This document shows positions 61,409 through 64,000 of a DNA stretch of 64,000 bases, one piece after another. Position numbers and translations under genes: made by a program. A model generated the notes under the pieces. It saw only the letters and a program-made list of their open reading frames with translations, searched no databases and was not told the origin of the DNA. The first letter of the stretch is position 1. Every line of letters starts with the position of its first letter. The stretch comes from MH13 sp040219355 (GTDB lineage: Bacteria > Pseudomonadota > Alphaproteobacteria > Rhizobiales > MH13): assembly GCA_040219355.1 (NCBI GenBank), contig JAVJSN010000017.1, positions 186,001 to 250,000 of the forward strand, given 5' to 3'.

Positions 61409-61527
61409 CGATTATCTGAAGCGCACCGCTGGTGCGTGATGGTCGGCGCAGCGTTCCCATCGGCAAATGCAGTGTCCCAAGAGGCGCGGTCGATGTTTGA
61501 AAACCAATCCAAAGGGAGGATTATCAC

Positions 61528-62565
61528 ATGAAAATCAATCTGTTGAATGTCGGAAAAACCATGGCCGCTGTGGCTGTTGGGGCAACATTCCTTACATCGG
61601 GCGCAGCTTTGGCTGACACGACGCTGGCCATGTCGAGCTGGCTGCCACCCCGGCACCCCATTGTAGTTGATGCGCTTCGCCCCTGGGCTGAGGAAATCGC
61701 AGAAGTGACCGAAGGTCGCGTGACGGTACGCATCCTGGCCCGCCCCCTGGGTGCACCGCCGGCGCATTTTGATATGGCAGCAGACGGCATTGCCGACATC
61801 ACCTATGGTCTGCACTCTTTCACCACCGATGATCGTTTCGAACGGTCCAGAATTGGCCAGTTCTCTTTCCTGGGTGATGATGCGGTGTCCGGCTCCACCG
61901 CGTTCTGGAACGTCTATTCCGGCATGCTGGATGCACAGGCTGAACATGAAGGCGTGAAGCTTCTGGGACTGTTCGTTCACGGCCCCGGCGTGCTCCACAA
62001 CAACATTCGGCCGATCGAAACACAGGCCGATATTGAAGGCCTCAAGATCCGTGTTCCCGGTGGCTACATTTCCGATCTAATGTCGGATCTGGGCGCTGAA
62101 ACGCTGTTCATGTCGTCCGGCGAGGTCTTCGAGAAACTTTCTCGCGGCGTGATCGATGGCGTGACCTTCACCTATGAAGCCGTCACCGCCTTCAACCTGA
62201 CCGAGGATCTGCAATACACCATGCGGGTGCCAGGTGGGCTCTACAACACCACTTGGTTCCTGGTGATGAACGACGCGGCATGGGATGGCATCTCGGCTGA
62301 AGATCAGGCCGCCATTGAAGCCATCTCAGGTGCGGCCTTTGCTGAACGTGTCGGCACCGCCTGGAACAATGCCGATGAGCGCGCCCTTGTCGCCATGGCA
62401 GAGGCCGGCATCGCCATCAATGATGCGCCCGCCGAGCTGCTCGAAGCCATCAAGGCGATGGCCGCCATCCGCGAAGCGTCCTGGGCCCAGGCCATTGCCG
62501 AAGACAATTTCGACGGTGAAGCGGCGCTGGCTGAACTGCGCGCGCAGACCGGCGTGGACTTTTAA
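61528..62565 (+). CDS. TRAP transporter substrate-binding protein (DctP), aromatic-cluster
   Basis: A 345-residue periplasmic receptor with a Sec-type signal peptide (about 1-30; TMAAVAVGATFLTSGAALAD). The mature start TTLAMSSWLPPRHP and the conserved IEGLKIRVPGGYISD segment with its Arg are typical of DctP proteins, whose Arg binds a carboxylate. AAGGGAGGA precedes the ATG. It is the specificity component of the TRAP operon and is probably specific for an aromatic or other organic acid used by the adjacent monooxygenase operon. Confidence 0.93.
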   Translation: MKINLLNVGKTMAAVAVGATFLTSGAALADTTLAMSSWLPPRHPIVVDALRPWAEEIAEVTEGRVTVRILARPLGAPPAHFDMAADGIADITYGLHSFTTDDRFERSRIGQFSFLGDDAVSGSTAFWNVYSGMLDAQAEHEGVKLLGLFVHGPGVLHNNIRPIETQADIEGLKIRVPGGYISDLMSDLGAETLFMSSGEVFEKLSRGVIDGVTFTYEAVTAFNLTEDLQYTMRVPGGLYNTTWFLVMNDAAWDGISAEDQAAIEAISGAAFAERVGTAWNNADERALVAMAEAGIAINDAPAELLEAIKAMAAIREASWAQAIAEDNFDGEAALAELRAQTGVDF

Positions 62566-62568
62566 GCA

Positions 62569-63105
62569 ATGGAGCGGCTTCGGCAAAGACACCGGGGAAA
62601 TGACGGTGGACTGGATATCAACAAGGTCCTTCAGAACACCCTGGGTGTCGGGGCCGCTCTCCTTCTCTTCAGCCTCATTCTGGTGACCTGCGTTGATGTG
62701 ATCGGGCGGTACTTCTTTTCCGCCCCTTTGAGCGGCGCATTCGAGATCACCGAACTTCTGCTTGCGGCCCTGGTGTTCGCGGCGCTTCCTCTGACGACCG
62801 AGCGTCGGGAGCATATCGAGGTCGATCTGATCAATGTTTTCATCAGCGATACCAGCAAGCGCTATCTGAGTGCCTTTGCCGGCCTGTTCTCGGCCGCGTT
62901 GCTGGCAACCTTGGCCTGGCGACTGGCCTCTCATGCGGTCTCTGCCGCGCAGGATGGGGCCACCACCAATGCTCTGGGCATCTCCCTTGCGCCGTTTGGC
63001 TATCTGGCCGCCTTCTCCTGTCTGGTGAGCGCCTTCATCGCCTTCATGCGCGGGGTCTATCCCCCCTCTCACCTGACTGAAGACGGGCAAAACAACGATG
63101 TTTGA
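62569..63105 (+). CDS. TRAP transporter small permease (DctQ), aromatic-cluster
   Basis: A 178-residue four-helix DctQ protein. The conserved DVIGRYFFSAPLSGAFEITELLLAA segment is near residue 43, and ERREHIEVDLI follows. ATG 62569 lies 3 bases after the binding-protein stop. The end overlaps the large permease start by 8 nt, so translation is coupled. It stabilises the large permease in the inner membrane. Confidence 0.92.
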   Translation: MERLRQRHRGNDGGLDINKVLQNTLGVGAALLLFSLILVTCVDVIGRYFFSAPLSGAFEITELLLAALVFAALPLTTERREHIEVDLINVFISDTSKRYLSAFAGLFSAALLATLAWRLASHAVSAAQDGATTNALGISLAPFGYLAAFSCLVSAFIAFMRGVYPPSHLTEDGQNNDV

Positions 63106-64000
63106 AGCGCTTCTCGGGTTCGCCGTTCTTCTTGGCCTGATCCTTCTGCGCGTGCCGATCGCATTTGCGATGGCGGCGGTTGGTGGCATCGGCTTTGCGC
63201 TGCTGCGGGGCTGGCAACCAGCCTGGGCGATGACCGGCCAGATCGCCTTTGATTCCGCGCTCTCCTACAGCCTGTCGGTCATTCCGCTGTTCATTTTTAT
63301 GGGCAATGTATTGGCGGCTTCCGGCGTAGCACACGGCCTGTTTGCTGCTGCTGATCGTATGTTCGGTCGCACACGCGGCGGCCTTGCCATGGCCTCGGTG
63401 TTTTCCTGCGGTGGGTTTTCAGCGGTTTGCGGATCATCGCTTGCAACAGCAGCGACCATGTCGAAGGTCGCCATGCCGTCCATGCGCAAGTTTGGCTATG
63501 ATGACCGCCTGGCGACCGGCTCCATCGCCGCCGGCGGAACGCTCGGCATTCTCATCCCGCCCTCGGTCATTCTCATTATTTATGGCCTGTTGACCGAAAC
63601 CAACATTGCCAAGCTGTTCATAGCCGGCATCATCCCCGGCATACTGGGGATCATCCTCTATCTTCTGGCGGTCAAAGTGGCGGTCTGGATGAAGCCGGAG
63701 CTGGCGCCGGATGTGGTCACGCAAAGCGAACCGATGAGCCGCTCCGATCTTGTTGGCGTGCTGTGTGTTTTCGGTCTCTTCCTGTACATCATGGTGGGCA
63801 TCTATGGCGGGTTCTTCACCCCAACCGAAGCCGCAGGCATGGGCGCGGGCGCTGCGGTGCTGATTGCCATCGGGCTGCGCACCATGACATGGCGCGATTT
63901 TCTGGTCGCCACCTTCGACAGTGTGCGGGCCACAGCGATGATCTTTGCCGTGATCATCGGCGCGGAGCTGTTCTCCAACTTCATCAACTTCGCTGGTCTG
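63098..64000 (+). CDS. TRAP transporter large permease (DctM), partial at right edge
   Basis: The first 301 codons of a DctM-type permease, which usually has about 430; the window ends before its stop. Visible are FEALLGFAVLLGLILLRVPIA, the SVIPLFIFMGNVLAASG region, FSAVCGSSLATAATMSKVAMP and GTLGILIPPSVILIIYGLL, all typical of the family. It completes the TRAP transporter with the two preceding genes. The start at 63098 overlaps the DctQ end by 8 nt. Confidence 0.93.
   Translation, partial: MFEALLGFAVLLGLILLRVPIAFAMAAVGGIGFALLRGWQPAWAMTGQIAFDSALSYSLSVIPLFIFMGNVLAASGVAHGLFAAADRMFGRTRGGLAMASVFSCGGFSAVCGSSLATAATMSKVAMPSMRKFGYDDRLATGSIAAGGTLGILIPPSVILIIYGLLTETNIAKLFIAGIIPGILGIILYLLAVKVAVWMKPELAPDVVTQSEPMSRSDLVGVLCVFGLFLYIMVGIYGGFFTPTEAAGMGAGAAVLIAIGLRTMTWRDFLVATFDSVRATAMIFAVIIGAELFSNFINFAGL

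Noticed and set aside
1..64000. CRISPR arrays, tRNA or rRNA genes, insertion sequences or prophage
   Set aside because: I looked for spaced direct repeats, cloverleaf-like segments, transposase motifs and phage structural genes and saw none. A tRNAscan or ISfinder search would be needed to exclude very short remnants.

Overview
The window is from a high-GC alphaproteobacterium, most likely a marine or soil relative of the Rhizobiales/Rhodobacterales. This rests on gene content: many TRAP and ABC uptake systems, the five-step Hut pathway with HutF and HutG, FixK-like regulation, and BMP-type nucleoside transporters. The genus cannot be fixed from sequence reading alone. Coding density is very high, no gap exceeds about 300 bases, and many genes overlap by 4 nt (ATGA). 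I saw no rRNA, tRNA, insertion sequence, phage gene or CRISPR array.

Layout of 0-31.9 kb (catabolism and uptake). 0-6.1 kb is the 3' part of a deoxy-sugar operon: sugar ABC transporter, FadR-type regulator, Gfo/Idh/MocA dehydrogenase, TIM-barrel isomerase, L-rhamnose/L-fucose mutarotase and an FAH-family hydrolase. It converges on an IlvD/Edd sugar-acid dehydratase across a strong bidirectional terminator. Together these fit a non-phosphorylating L-fucose or L-rhamnose pathway. 8.1-9.9 kb is an Lrp regulator divergent from methionine gamma-lyase, with a perfect palindrome between them. 10-17.4 kb is a cytosine-deaminase-like amidohydrolase, an amidase and a BMP-type nucleoside/nucleobase ABC transporter. 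17.4-27.9 kb is the histidine-utilisation locus: hutI-hutH-hutG-hutU followed on the same strand by a TakP-like TRAP transporter, and hutF-hutC on the other strand. A 20-bp palindrome between the two arms is the likely HutC operator. 28.1-31.9 kb holds a bactofilin-like membrane protein, an L,D-transpeptidase, a DUF374 acyltransferase and a GT4 glycosyltransferase.

Layout of 31.9-57.8 kb (stress island). Seven perfect TTGA-N6-TCAA (FNR/FixK-type) boxes were found in the window, all intergenic, six of them in this region, plus two near-matches. The genes behind them are a baeRF/host-attachment protein, a second BMP transporter operon, Hsp20 with a universal stress protein, a DUF2267 protein, a site-2-protease-like peptidase with CBS domains, a P2-type cation ATPase, a MacB-like ABC/HlyD exporter, a sulfur/persulfide module, a second universal stress protein and a phosphoribosyltransferase. 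The island also encodes a FixK-like regulator, a second Crp/Fnr regulator, an OmpR-type response regulator and a hybrid kinase whose PAS domain carries the FixL haem-site histidine and arginine spacing. The gene set resembles the mycobacterial DosR hypoxia/dormancy regulon. I regard it as the most interesting system in the window.

Layout of 57.9-64 kb (aromatic-type catabolism). A VOC dioxygenase-like gene, an FAD monooxygenase and a DUF2783 protein lie on the minus strand, and a TRAP transporter runs off the right edge. Between them sit two convergent, paralogous MarR regulators. Each target promoter carries copies of the same TTGCA-N2-TGCAA motif.
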